This document shows, piece by piece, positions 14,262 to 21,866 of a DNA stretch of 21,962 nucleotides (positions within the stretch are counted from its first letter, which is position 1; each line of letters begins with the position of its first letter). Below the pieces are notes generated by a model. That model had not been told where the DNA came from and ran no database searches. It saw only the letters and a program-made list of their open reading frames with translations. The position numbers and the translations under genes are program-made. The DNA is from an uncultured Alphaproteobacteria bacterium (GTDB lineage Bacteria > Pseudomonadota > Alphaproteobacteria > RF32 > CAG-239). The stretch is from positions 1-21,962 of the forward strand of contig CALXVW010000029.1 of NCBI GenBank assembly GCA_944392185.1, given 5' to 3'.

Positions 14262-14543
14262 ATGGAAAAAAGAAAAATTTTAGATTGCGCAAAGCTTCTT
14301 AAAGCGATGGGTAATGAAAAAAGGTTGGAAATTTTGTGTTATCTCTATGAGAGAGAATATTGTGTCGGTGATTTGGAAAAGAAAGTGGAACTCTCTCAAT
14401 CCGCACTGTCTCAACATTTGGCTGTGTTGCGAGAAGCCGGAATCGTTAAAACAAGACGAAATGCACAAACAATTTTTTATTCCATTAAATGCGGTAAGGT
14501 CACCAATATATTGGATTTGTTGCAAAAAAAACTTAGCGATTAA
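14262..14543 (+). CDS. ArsR-family transcriptional regulator, BigR/YgaV-like
   Basis: This 93-aa winged-helix repressor carries the ArsR recognition helix region SQSALSQHLAVLREAGIVKTRR followed by the wing NAQTIFYSIK. The wording of this stretch is closest to the BigR/YgaV branch, whose members sense sulfide or redox through cysteines. The classic ArsR CxC metal site in helix 3 is missing (EYCVGDL has one Cys), and other cysteines occur at the N terminus, in LCYLY and in IKCGK, so thiol-based sensing is possible but unproved. I chose ATG 14262 because GGGGGTGG lies 4-10 bases upstream; an upstream TTG lacks support. No obvious target gene is adjacent: rnd is convergent and overlaps it by 11 bases. 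Confidence 0.88.
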   Translation: MEKRKILDCAKLLKAMGNEKRLEILCYLYEREYCVGDLEKKVELSQSALSQHLAVLREAGIVKTRRNAQTIFYSIKCGKVTNILDLLQKKLSD

Positions 14544-15687
14544 GGAACTCTATTTGTTTGGTTTTAGGGTTGTAGCAAATGGCTATTTTTCCGTTGCGTA
14601 GATCATCGGCTTGGCGGCCAAATATTTGATGGCGCCAACCGCTTAAAATCGGGTTATCTTTATCCTTAAAAACACTTAAGGCGTGAAGATTTTCATCTGT
14701 GGCGATAAGACGTGCGACAACTCCTTCTTGCTGGCTGATGATTTTTAGGAGTAGCTTTAATAGCTCATACAATGAGGAACTTTTGTCTGGTAACTCTTTG
14801 ATCTTTGGTGGAATAACGTATTCGCTTTCTGGAATGTGACGACAGTGCTCTAATACATCTATAATCTCATCACCGAGTTTGCCAGAGACAATATCTTTAC
14901 GCAGATTCCGAATCTGGCTTAGTTCTTCTTTTGTTTGCGGATTGACTGTGCAAATGCTCAGCAACATATCGTCTTTGAGGTAGCTTTGGCGTGGTGTATT
15001 TTTGCGCTGGGCACGTTCTTCCCGCCAGGCAGCCAGTTCTTTTAATATTGTTAAGAAATGTGCATTGTGAGAGCGGTGTTTTATCTTTTGCCAGGCTTCT
15101 TGTGGATTGACCCTATAGGTTTCGGGAGAGCTTAATATTTGCATCTCTTCAGTTATCCATTCTTGTCGGCTGAGAGAGGTTAGCTTCTTTTCTAATTCTT
15201 TGTATATGTTTACCAGGTGTGTAACATCAGAAAGAGCGTAGTTCAGTTGCGAATCGGTTAATGGGCGTTTGCTCCAATCTGATAGACGGTTACTTTTATC
15301 TAGCTTTATATGCAATAGGTGGCTGACTAAATTCTCGTAACTGATAGCCTCACCAAAACCGGTTACCATGGCTGCGACTTGGGTATCAAACAGAGGTTCT
15401 GGAATCTTTCCGCTCAAATTATAAATAATTTCAATATCTTGTCTGCCGGAGTGAAAAACTTTGGTAACGCTAGAGTTTTGCATCAGCTCAAAAAAAGCAG
15501 ATAGATTTAGGTCTTTGGTTAGAGGATCTACTATGGCGCAGCGAGTTTCTGAACCCAATTGTATTAGGCACAGTTGCGCATAATAATGGTGTTCTCTTAA
15601 GAACTCCAAGTCCACAGTTACAAAAGAATTTTTAGCAAGGTCTTTACATAAGTTTTCAAGTGCGGCGGTATCGGTTATTACTTCCAT
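14533..15687 (-). CDS. rnd: Ribonuclease D
   Basis: RNase D is a 3'-5' exoribonuclease acting in tRNA 3'-end maturation. The 384-aa product has the complete DEDDy catalytic set: Asp26 and Glu28 in TVDLEFLRE, Asp84 in FHSGRQDIEII, and Tyr150 with Asp154 in YALSDVTHL. An HRDC domain follows at about 210-290 (LKELAAWREERAQRKN, then LSQIRNLRKDIV). Length is normal. The start ATG has only a weak A/G-rich ribosome binding site. The 3' end overlaps the convergent ArsR-type gene by 11 bases. Confidence 0.96.
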   Translation of the reverse strand: MEVITDTAALENLCKDLAKNSFVTVDLEFLREHHYYAQLCLIQLGSETRCAIVDPLTKDLNLSAFFELMQNSSVTKVFHSGRQDIEIIYNLSGKIPEPLFDTQVAAMVTGFGEAISYENLVSHLLHIKLDKSNRLSDWSKRPLTDSQLNYALSDVTHLVNIYKELEKKLTSLSRQEWITEEMQILSSPETYRVNPQEAWQKIKHRSHNAHFLTILKELAAWREERAQRKNTPRQSYLKDDMLLSICTVNPQTKEELSQIRNLRKDIVSGKLGDEIIDVLEHCRHIPESEYVIPPKIKELPDKSSSLYELLKLLLKIISQQEGVVARLIATDENLHALSVFKDKDNPILSGWRHQIFGRQADDLRNGKIAICYNPKTKQIEFLNR

Positions 15688-15835
15688 CTTTTTTTCTCAA
15701 TTTTTTGTTTCTTATCTTTTTATCATGACAAGCTTAAGATTTTTTTAATTTTTGGCTAAATTTCTCTTGAATTTAGAAAAAAAGTAAAATATAACTTTCT
15801 CACTTTGTTTAAGAATTTTATATAGATTGTGTTTT

Positions 15836-15863
15836 ATCATCAGTTGGTGGTGCTTCTGATGAT
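15836..15863. repeat. 8-bp perfect inverted repeat upstream of the orphan gene
   Basis: ATCATCAG (15836-15843) and CTGATGAT (15856-15863) are exact reverse complements with 12 bases between. The repeat lies 39 bases ahead of the orphan gene start and could be an operator or a leader hairpin. The remainder of 15688-15901 is AT-rich with no recognisable gene. Confidence 0.4.
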
Positions 15864-15901
15864 TTGAATATATTACTACAAAACCCAAAATTTTTATTTT
15901 T

Positions 15902-16510
15902 ATGCAAAAGAAAGACAATGTGCGTCTCTATGCAATTGTAGACGCAAGCGACACTGCTGCCGTTGCCACTCTGAAGGCTGTTTTGACGCCTTATTCTCCC
16001 AAGTATCGGGATGGAAAAACAGTCGTTATCGGTGGGGTTGAACACGTTCTGTTTGTGGAGTTTCGCAAACGCGAAGGCCCTATGTTCGACATCATGAAGA
16101 GCTTGGCCGACCGGTACAAGCTGTATCCTTTCTACGTGATCGAGGAGGACAAGGATCTTCAGCCGAAGTCGGATAAGTATGGTAACGACTGCAAGTACTT
16201 TGTGGTCGATGCGGCGGTGATGGATTTCCCCGCTCCGGCGGAAGGGTTCGGTACCTGGCAGGAAAAGTTCCGGGCGGTGGCCAAGGAAATCTACCGCGAT
16301 GACAGTGTGTTCCTCAAGGTGCATGCATACTACCGCAGAGAGAACGGCACGATCCATGCCATCATCGGCAATACCGAAAATACCAAGCGCCAGGCTCCCG
16401 AAGACAAGGTGAAGCTCGGCGAGAAGGGATGGCGGGATGCCGTTTGTAAGATGGCAGAGGCTCTCGGGATCGAGCCGAAGTTCAAGAAAGTTCGTTATAA
16501 GAACCTCTAG
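15902..16510 (+). CDS. GC-richer orphan protein of 202 aa
   Basis: I do not recognise a family. The product looks soluble and alpha/beta, with many Lys, Asp and Tyr; no signal peptide, membrane helix or known motif is visible. The gene ends with a basic KFKKVRYKNL tail. Codons are clearly richer in G/C third positions than those of rnd and aspS on either side, and the boundaries are sharp, which suggests later arrival or a different expression class. The ATG has no Shine-Dalgarno sequence; instead ACAAAACCCAAAA lies 11 bases upstream, much like the motif before the orphan gene at 855. A near-perfect terminator follows 17 bases after the stop, so it is its own unit. A longer frame on the opposite strand (15818-16726) is a shadow. 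Confidence 0.75.
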   Translation: MQKKDNVRLYAIVDASDTAAVATLKAVLTPYSPKYRDGKTVVIGGVEHVLFVEFRKREGPMFDIMKSLADRYKLYPFYVIEEDKDLQPKSDKYGNDCKYFVVDAAVMDFPAPAEGFGTWQEKFRAVAKEIYRDDSVFLKVHAYYRRENGTIHAIIGNTENTKRQAPEDKVKLGEKGWRDAVCKMAEALGIEPKFKKVRYKNL

Positions 16511-16527
16511 GGCCTCATCAAACTCAA

Positions 16528-16557
16528 GGAACCTGTGAAAACGGGTTCCTTTTTTTT
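16528..16557 (+). terminator. Rho-independent terminator of the 202-aa orphan gene
   Basis: A 9-bp stem GGAACCTGT/ACGGGTTCC (16528-16536 with 16541-16549) is capped by a GAAA tetraloop and followed by eight T residues (16550-16557). Confidence 0.95.
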
Positions 16558-16642
16558 GTTCTATTTTTGCTTTTAAGGTTGCTTTTGCTAGATTTTCGTA
16601 ATAAAACTTATTTCCAGTTAAACTATTTTTAAGAGGTTGAAT

Positions 16643-18403
16643 ATGCAAAGCTATCGGACGCATACCTGCGGAGAACTGCGGGCGCAGGATATCGGTAAAG
16701 AAGTGAAACTTGCCGGTTGGATTCATCGTAAACGTAATTTGGGTAATTTGTGCTTTATTGATTTACGAGATCATTACGGTATTACTCAATGCGTGGTCGA
16801 CAGCAATTCCGATTTGTTCGAGAAAGTTGAGGCTTTGCGCCCCGAATCGGTGGTCGGGTTTTCAGGCAAAGTTATTGCTCGTGAGAGTGTTAATAAACAT
16901 ATGCCAACCGGTGATATCGAAATTAAGGTCAGCGCTTTGGAGGTTTATTCCGAGGCTCAGGTTTTGCCTTTCCAGGTAGCTATCGAAGATGATGCGCCAG
17001 AGGAAATTCGTTTGAAGTATCGTTTCTTGGATTTGCGCAAAGAGAGAATCCACAACAATATCTTGTTGCGTTCAAAAGTTATTGAACGTTCTCGTCAATT
17101 GATGAGAGAGCAGGGCTTTACCGAATATCAAACCCCGATTTTGACGGCTTCTTCTCCCGAAGGTGCACGCGACTTTTTGGTGCCTTCTCGTCTGAACCCG
17201 GGTAAGTTTTATGCTCTGCCACAAGCTCCGCAACAGTTTAAGCAGTTGTTGATGGTTTCGGGCTTTGATAAATATTTTCAAATTGCCCCTTGTTTTCGTG
17301 ATGAAGATCCCAGAGCAGACCGTAGCCCCGGTGAGTTCTATCAAATGGATATGGAAATGAGCTTTGCTACCCAGGAAGATGTGTTTGCCGTTATTGAGCA
17401 TACTTTGGGCACTATTTTTAATGAATTTTCTTTCGGCAAAACGGTCGACCAGGCTCCGTTTGTGCATATTCCTTTCCGCAAGGCCATGTTTGAATATGGC
17501 TCAGATAAGCCTGATTTGCGCAACCCTCTTATCTGGAAAGATGCAACAAACTTCTTTGGCGAGTCCGGTTTTGGGGTTTATGATACAAGAGTTAAAGAAG
17601 GGGACAAAGTCAAAGCGATGGTGGTATCTTCTGCCGGAGACAAGCCTCGTTCTTTCTTTGACAAGTTGGATGCTTTTGACAAGGAAGAAAATATGGGCGG
17701 TGTCGCTTATATTGCTTTTGCAGAGGCCGGCGCCAAAGGTATTGCCAAGTTCTTTGACCAAGACAAGCTTGCCAATATCCAAAATACTCTTAATGCCAAG
17801 CAGGGTGATGCCATCTTATTTGTTATTGGCAAGGGCATGAAGTTTGACAAGTTCAGCGGTCGTTTACGCAATAAGGTTGGCGAGGAACTCGGCTTGATTG
17901 ATAAGAACTCTTTCAAGATGTGCTGGATTGTCGATTTTCCGTTTTATGAGGAAAATGAAGAAACCGGTGCCGTTGAGTTCTCTCATAATCCGTTCTCTAT
18001 GCCGCAGGGCGGAATGGATGCTTTGCTCAATAAAAATCCTTTGGATATTTTGGCTTATCAGTATGACTTTGTTTGCAACGGTGTCGAGCTGCTCTCAGGT
18101 GCTGTGCGCAACCATGAGCCGGATATTATGTATAAGGCTTTTGAGATTGCCGGCTATGACCACAGCGTGGTTGATAACAAGTTCGGCGGTATGATCAGCG
18201 CTTTTAAATTCGGCGCTCCTCCGCACGCGGGCTCTGCTTATGGTATGGACAGATTGATTATGTTGCTTTTGGATGAAGAAGTTATCAGAGATGTGATTGC
18301 CTTCCCCTTGAACGGCAAGGCTCAAGATTTGATGATGCAGGCTCCAAATGAAGTAACCGAGCAGCAACTTAAAGATTTGCACATTAAAATTAATCTGGAC
18401 TAG
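16643..18403 (+). CDS. aspS: Aspartate-tRNA ligase
   Basis: AspRS charges tRNA-Asp with aspartate. The 586-aa product is a bacterial-type class II enzyme: an N-terminal OB-fold anticodon-binding domain (to about 105), the catalytic domain with FRDEDPRADRSPGEFYQ (motif 2), a GAD insertion domain at about 290-420, and motif 3 in GAPPHAGSAYGMDRL. I start at the ATG at 16643, six bases after AAGAGG; the in-frame TTG at 16637 sits on that site. The segment GWIHRKRNLGNL has Leu33 where non-discriminating AspRS often has His, a possible hint that this enzyme is specific for tRNA-Asp. A weak promoter (TTGCTT 16579, TAAAAC 16602) may lie upstream. The stop overlaps convergent anmK by 4 bases. Confidence 0.96.
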   Translation: MQSYRTHTCGELRAQDIGKEVKLAGWIHRKRNLGNLCFIDLRDHYGITQCVVDSNSDLFEKVEALRPESVVGFSGKVIARESVNKHMPTGDIEIKVSALEVYSEAQVLPFQVAIEDDAPEEIRLKYRFLDLRKERIHNNILLRSKVIERSRQLMREQGFTEYQTPILTASSPEGARDFLVPSRLNPGKFYALPQAPQQFKQLLMVSGFDKYFQIAPCFRDEDPRADRSPGEFYQMDMEMSFATQEDVFAVIEHTLGTIFNEFSFGKTVDQAPFVHIPFRKAMFEYGSDKPDLRNPLIWKDATNFFGESGFGVYDTRVKEGDKVKAMVVSSAGDKPRSFFDKLDAFDKEENMGGVAYIAFAEAGAKGIAKFFDQDKLANIQNTLNAKQGDAILFVIGKGMKFDKFSGRLRNKVGEELGLIDKNSFKMCWIVDFPFYEENEETGAVEFSHNPFSMPQGGMDALLNKNPLDILAYQYDFVCNGVELLSGAVRNHEPDIMYKAFEIAGYDHSVVDNKFGGMISAFKFGAPPHAGSAYGMDRLIMLLLDEEVIRDVIAFPLNGKAQDLMMQAPNEVTEQQLKDLHIKINLD

Positions 18404-19680
18404 AATCCTTTTTGCTCTTGTTCCCAACCTTTGGCGGCGGTGTTTATGCAATCATTATAAACATGGCGGTCAGGTTGGGGGTAGGCGATGATTCCGCAAA
18501 CAATCTTTTTGCCGCTGTTGATGAATTCAGGCAGTTCCCATGTTTTATCTTCCAGCTTGTAGCGAGCAAGGTCTGCCATTAGGCGGGCTTCCATAAAGTT
18601 CTCAAATTCTGAAGTGCAAATTGAGGGCGCTTTTTGAAGCCTTTGTTTTAATGCCACAAATTGTTTTTGGTGTTTGGGCAAAACTTGTCCTTTGCCGGAT
18701 AATAAATCAATAAAACCTTGGCGGGCGAGGGGATTCTTCCAACCGCCGCCAAAGAGAACAATTTTATCTGGCAATTCTATCTCTTGAGGAACCAGGCTCA
18801 AGGCGTGGGCGGCAATATAGCCAGCAAAATATTCAAAAGTATGTATTGCGTCATTAAAAGGAATATTTTCTTTTTCTACGTATTGAAAAATCTCGTTTTT
18901 GTGGTAATAAGCGGGGTCTCCGGATTTGGGCAATGCTTGTTCGTAGAAATCTCGTCCAAAGTGAAATAGCTTTTGCAACATTTTCATATTTAGCTTGCCG
19001 ACTTTGCCGAAATTGGCGTTTTCATCATAGGGCAAATTCGTGTGGCGGCGGATGAAGTTGTCCGTATATTCATTAAACGGGCCGGCATCGGAGCCGATTT
19101 TGACGCTTCCTTCTGATATAATGGCAAAATTAGCGGTGTTGCCGCCGTTGTAATATATGCAATCTCCTTGAGCGGCGGAGATATGGGCATTGTGCGGAGG
19201 TACCAAGGGCGCGCCCTCAAAACCAAGCATCAAAGGCAAAGAGCGAAAGTCGTAAACAACCTTAATTCCGGTTAAATCTGCCAGCATTTGGCCGGAGCCC
19301 ATTTGTACAGTGTAGGGCAAATTTCCATTTCTTTTTGCCTGTGAGGGAGGATTATGGTCTAAGGTTTTGCCGTGAAAACCAATGGCATCAATGCTATCTT
19401 TATCAATTTTGTTTCGTTGGCACATATCATTGATGCAATCGGCAATTTGGTGGATATATTCATCGTGCAGAGTCTGAAACCCTAGTAATTTTTCTATCTC
19501 TTTTTTGCTTAAACCTTTGGCCTTTTGGCGCAAATCTTCCATCTTTTTTTGCATGGCCTGATTATATGGTTTGCTGTAAGAGCAAATGTCTGTGATTTTA
19601 TTGCCGTCAAACTCGGTTAAAACCAGGTCAATCGCATCCATGGAATTTCCGGTCATGTTGCCGATGATTTTGAGAGACAT
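18400..19680 (-). CDS. anmK: Divergent AnmK-like anhydro-N-acetylmuramic acid kinase
   Basis: AnmK phosphorylates and opens 1,6-anhydroMurNAc during cell-wall recycling. All landmarks of the family are present in order but altered. NMTGNSMDAID (8-18) replaces the usual MSGTSMDGID, HGKTLDHNPP (103-112) the substrate loop, TVQMGSG (124-130), DFRSLPLMLGFEGAPLVP (144-161), YNGGNTANFA (177-186) in place of NIGGIANxT, SDAGPFNEYTD (197-207) in place of DTGPxNxxxD, FGGGWKN (310-316) and the EARLMADLA end helix. Asp198, in the place of the catalytic Asp, is kept. At 426 aa it is about 50 residues longer than usual, with a C-terminal extension from about residue 376. It may be a true AnmK or a relative with another sugar substrate. 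No recycling partner (murQ, nagZ) is adjacent. The ribosome binding site AAGG lies just upstream. Confidence 0.8.
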   Translation of the reverse strand: MSLKIIGNMTGNSMDAIDLVLTEFDGNKITDICSYSKPYNQAMQKKMEDLRQKAKGLSKKEIEKLLGFQTLHDEYIHQIADCINDMCQRNKIDKDSIDAIGFHGKTLDHNPPSQAKRNGNLPYTVQMGSGQMLADLTGIKVVYDFRSLPLMLGFEGAPLVPPHNAHISAAQGDCIYYNGGNTANFAIISEGSVKIGSDAGPFNEYTDNFIRRHTNLPYDENANFGKVGKLNMKMLQKLFHFGRDFYEQALPKSGDPAYYHKNEIFQYVEKENIPFNDAIHTFEYFAGYIAAHALSLVPQEIELPDKIVLFGGGWKNPLARQGFIDLLSGKGQVLPKHQKQFVALKQRLQKAPSICTSEFENFMEARLMADLARYKLEDKTWELPEFINSGKKIVCGIIAYPQPDRHVYNDCINTAAKGWEQEQKGF

Positions 19681-19751
19681 TTTGAATTGCCTTTTATCTT
19701 ATTTAATACCTTTTTTCCAAGCTAGCAGATGTTTCTTTGGCGGTCAATCCC

Positions 19752-21581
19752 TTAAACTCTGATTGCGTTTAGGATGGCAATGACCGAGACGCCGACATCG
19801 GCAAAGACCGCTGCCCAAATAGAAACTTCACCAAAAGCACCAAGACCTAAAACCAAAAATTTGACGGCAAGCGCAAAGATAATGTTTTCTTTGGCAATAA
19901 AGAGGGTGCGACGAGCTATTTTGACGGCGGTGGCAATCTTTGAAAGTTTGTCATCCATTATCACGATATCTGCCGCCTCTATTGCCGCATCAGAGCCAAT
20001 GCCGCCCATGGCAATGCCGATATCGGCACGAGCCAGGCTGGGGGCATCATTAATGCCATCACCAATAAAGGCTACTTGGCCGGGGTTTTGGGCCAGGCAG
20101 GCCTCCAAATGTTTGACCTTTTCTGCCGGCAAGAGTTCTGCAAATGAGGTGCTGATTTTTAGTTTATCGGCAATATTTTGGGCAATTTGTTTGCGGTCAC
20201 CGGTGAGCATAACGGTTTGTTTGATACCTAAGTTGTTAAGTGAGGCAAAAGCATCTTTGGCATCTTCTCTTATTTGATCGGCAATGAGCAAATAGCCAAG
20301 ATATTTGCTGTCTGCGGCAACATAAACCAAAGAACCTGCAGCAGAAACTTTTGGTGTTTTCAGGTTTAATTTCTTCATTAATTTGGCATTGCCGGCATGG
20401 ATAATTCTGCCATCGACAACGGCTTTGACACCGAGGCCCGGCATTTCTTCAACATCACCGGTGAGGCGGGAGAGTTTAAGCCTTTTGCCATAGCGTTTTT
20501 TGATGGAGATGGCAATCGGGTGAGATGAGTGTGCCTCCACGTAAGCAGCCAGCTCTAAAAGGGAATCCGCATCTCCTTCTTGAGGAACAATTTTTTCAAC
20601 TTCAAATTTGCCATAAGTCAAGGTGCCGGTCTTGTCAAAAACCAAACAGCGAATTTTGGCAAGGCTTTCCAAATATACACTGCCTTTGACTAAAATTCCT
20701 TCTCTTGAGGCTCTGCCAATGCCGCCAAAAAAACTAAGCGGAACGGAAATCACCAAAGCGCAAGGGCAGGAAATAACCAAAAAAGTGATGGCTCGGTACA
20801 GCCAGGTCTCAAAATCTAAATAACCACAAAGGGGAGGAATAACCGCCAGTGCAAGAGCCAAGAAAACAACTGCCGGGGTATAATATTTGGCAAAGCGGGT
20901 GATGAGGTTTTCAACACTGGCTTTTTTGGCAGAAGCATTTTCTACCAGTTCCAAAATTTTGGCCACGGTCGAATCCTTAAACAAACTGGTGACTTTTACC
21001 TCTAGGGTTCCTCCTTGATTAATACACCCTGAGATAACCTGATCTCCTTTTTCAACATTGCGGGGTAGAGATTCTCCGGTGAGGGCAGAGGTATCCAAGC
21101 TTGAGGTCCCTTTGGTGATGATGCCGTCTAAGGGGATTCTTTCTCCGGGGCGAATCAAAATGGTATCATCAATAGCAACTTTTTCGGGCGCGGAGGTGAT
21201 GACTTCTTCCCCCTTGATAATGTTGGCATAATCGGGACGAATGTTCATCAGCGAGGCAATGGATTTGCGGGAGCGATTGACAGCATAAGTTTGAAAAAAC
21301 TCACCGACTTCATAAAACAACATGACTGCCACGGCTTCTGGATATTGTTTGATGCCAAAAGCCGCTAATGTGGCAATGGTCATCAGCAAATTCTCGTCAA
21401 AAACACGACCGTTTTTGATATTGAGAGCAGATTTGCGGATAATGTCAAGCCCGACTATCAAATAGGCGATAATCAAAAAAGCAAGATAGATTTTTGGCGG
21501 CAAGGGCAAAATAAGGGCTGAGAAAAAAAGCAAGCCGGCAATGATGATTTTGTATAGGCGTTTTTTTAAAAGCTTAGTCAT
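19752..21581 (-). CDS. P1B-type Zn2+/Cd2+/Pb2+-exporting ATPase without HMA domain
   Basis: This CadA/ZntA-type pump exports divalent soft metals using ATP. The 609-aa product carries TGES (168-171) in the actuator domain, the metal-site SCPCALV with CPC at 272-274, the phosphorylation motif DKTGTLT (316-322), the HP dipeptide in AHSSHPIA (354-355), MLTGD and GDGINDAP (507-514). Lys574 and Asp595 in the last helices (AVKFLVLG, FADVGVSV) match the Zn/Cd/Pb (P1B-2) group rather than copper pumps. The N-terminal metal-binding domain normally fused to such pumps is missing and is encoded by the next gene upstream, whose stop overlaps this ATG by 8 bases (ATGACTAA), so the two are coupled. Confidence 0.94.
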   Translation of the reverse strand: MTKLLKKRLYKIIIAGLLFFSALILPLPPKIYLAFLIIAYLIVGLDIIRKSALNIKNGRVFDENLLMTIATLAAFGIKQYPEAVAVMLFYEVGEFFQTYAVNRSRKSIASLMNIRPDYANIIKGEEVITSAPEKVAIDDTILIRPGERIPLDGIITKGTSSLDTSALTGESLPRNVEKGDQVISGCINQGGTLEVKVTSLFKDSTVAKILELVENASAKKASVENLITRFAKYYTPAVVFLALALAVIPPLCGYLDFETWLYRAITFLVISCPCALVISVPLSFFGGIGRASREGILVKGSVYLESLAKIRCLVFDKTGTLTYGKFEVEKIVPQEGDADSLLELAAYVEAHSSHPIAISIKKRYGKRLKLSRLTGDVEEMPGLGVKAVVDGRIIHAGNAKLMKKLNLKTPKVSAAGSLVYVAADSKYLGYLLIADQIREDAKDAFASLNNLGIKQTVMLTGDRKQIAQNIADKLKISTSFAELLPAEKVKHLEACLAQNPGQVAFIGDGINDAPSLARADIGIAMGGIGSDAAIEAADIVIMDDKLSKIATAVKIARRTLFIAKENIIFALAVKFLVLGLGAFGEVSIWAAVFADVGVSVIAILNAIRV

Positions 21582-21792
21582 TGGTTATCTCGCAGTCTGG
21601 TTCAATTTTTGCGGCAATGCGGCGAACTTCTTCCATGACGGTTTCTTCATCAGCTGCAAAATCAATGTAGAGTTTTTGAGCCATGAAACTAACCATGGCG
21701 GTGTTGATTCCTTTAATATTTTGCAAGGCATTTTCCAGTTCGGCGGCGCAGTTGGCACAGTCTAAATTTTCTATTGTGTAAGTTTTTTGCAT
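21574..21792 (-). CDS. Free-standing HMA heavy-metal-binding protein
   Basis: This 72-aa protein is a single HMA (ferredoxin-like) domain with the metal-binding loop LDCANCAAELE, ligands Cys12 and Cys15 preceded by Asp11, as in the N-terminal domains of ZntA/CadA pumps. A further Cys lies near the C terminus (PDCEITND). It overlaps the ATPase gene by 8 bases, so it looks like the pump's own metal-binding domain made as a separate chain, or a dedicated metallochaperone. I chose ATG 21792 because GAGGTAG precedes it; the longer frame to 21855 would run back across the promoter. Confidence 0.9.
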   Translation of the reverse strand: MQKTYTIENLDCANCAAELENALQNIKGINTAMVSFMAQKLYIDFAADEETVMEEVRRIAAKIEPDCEITND

Positions 21793-21800
21793 GGCTACCT

Positions 21801-21855
21801 CAATTAAACGATTAAATATATGTTTAATTGTATGGCAAAAATAATTCCTTGTCAA
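21801..21855 (-). promoter_or_regulatory. Near-consensus promoter with overlapping 9-bp operator for the metal-efflux operon
   Basis: On the minus strand TTGACA (21855-21850), 17 bases, TACAAT (21832-21827) form an almost perfect sigma70 promoter. CAATTAAAC and GTTTAATTG (21801-21809 and 21822-21830) are exact reverse complements 12 bases apart, covering the end of the -10 box, the start site and the leader up to the ribosome binding site. An AT-rich palindrome in this place is what an ArsR/SmtB-type repressor uses; the normal 17-base spacing argues against a MerR-type activator. Confidence 0.8.
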
Positions 21856-21866
21856 GTCTCTTTATT

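Noticed and set aside
15818..16726. 302-codon open frame on the minus strand opposite the orphan gene and the aspS start
   Set aside because: It covers the aspS start and a strong plus-strand terminator, its translation has no family features, and the plus-strand frame shows coherent GC3 bias. It is a shadow of the 202-aa gene.
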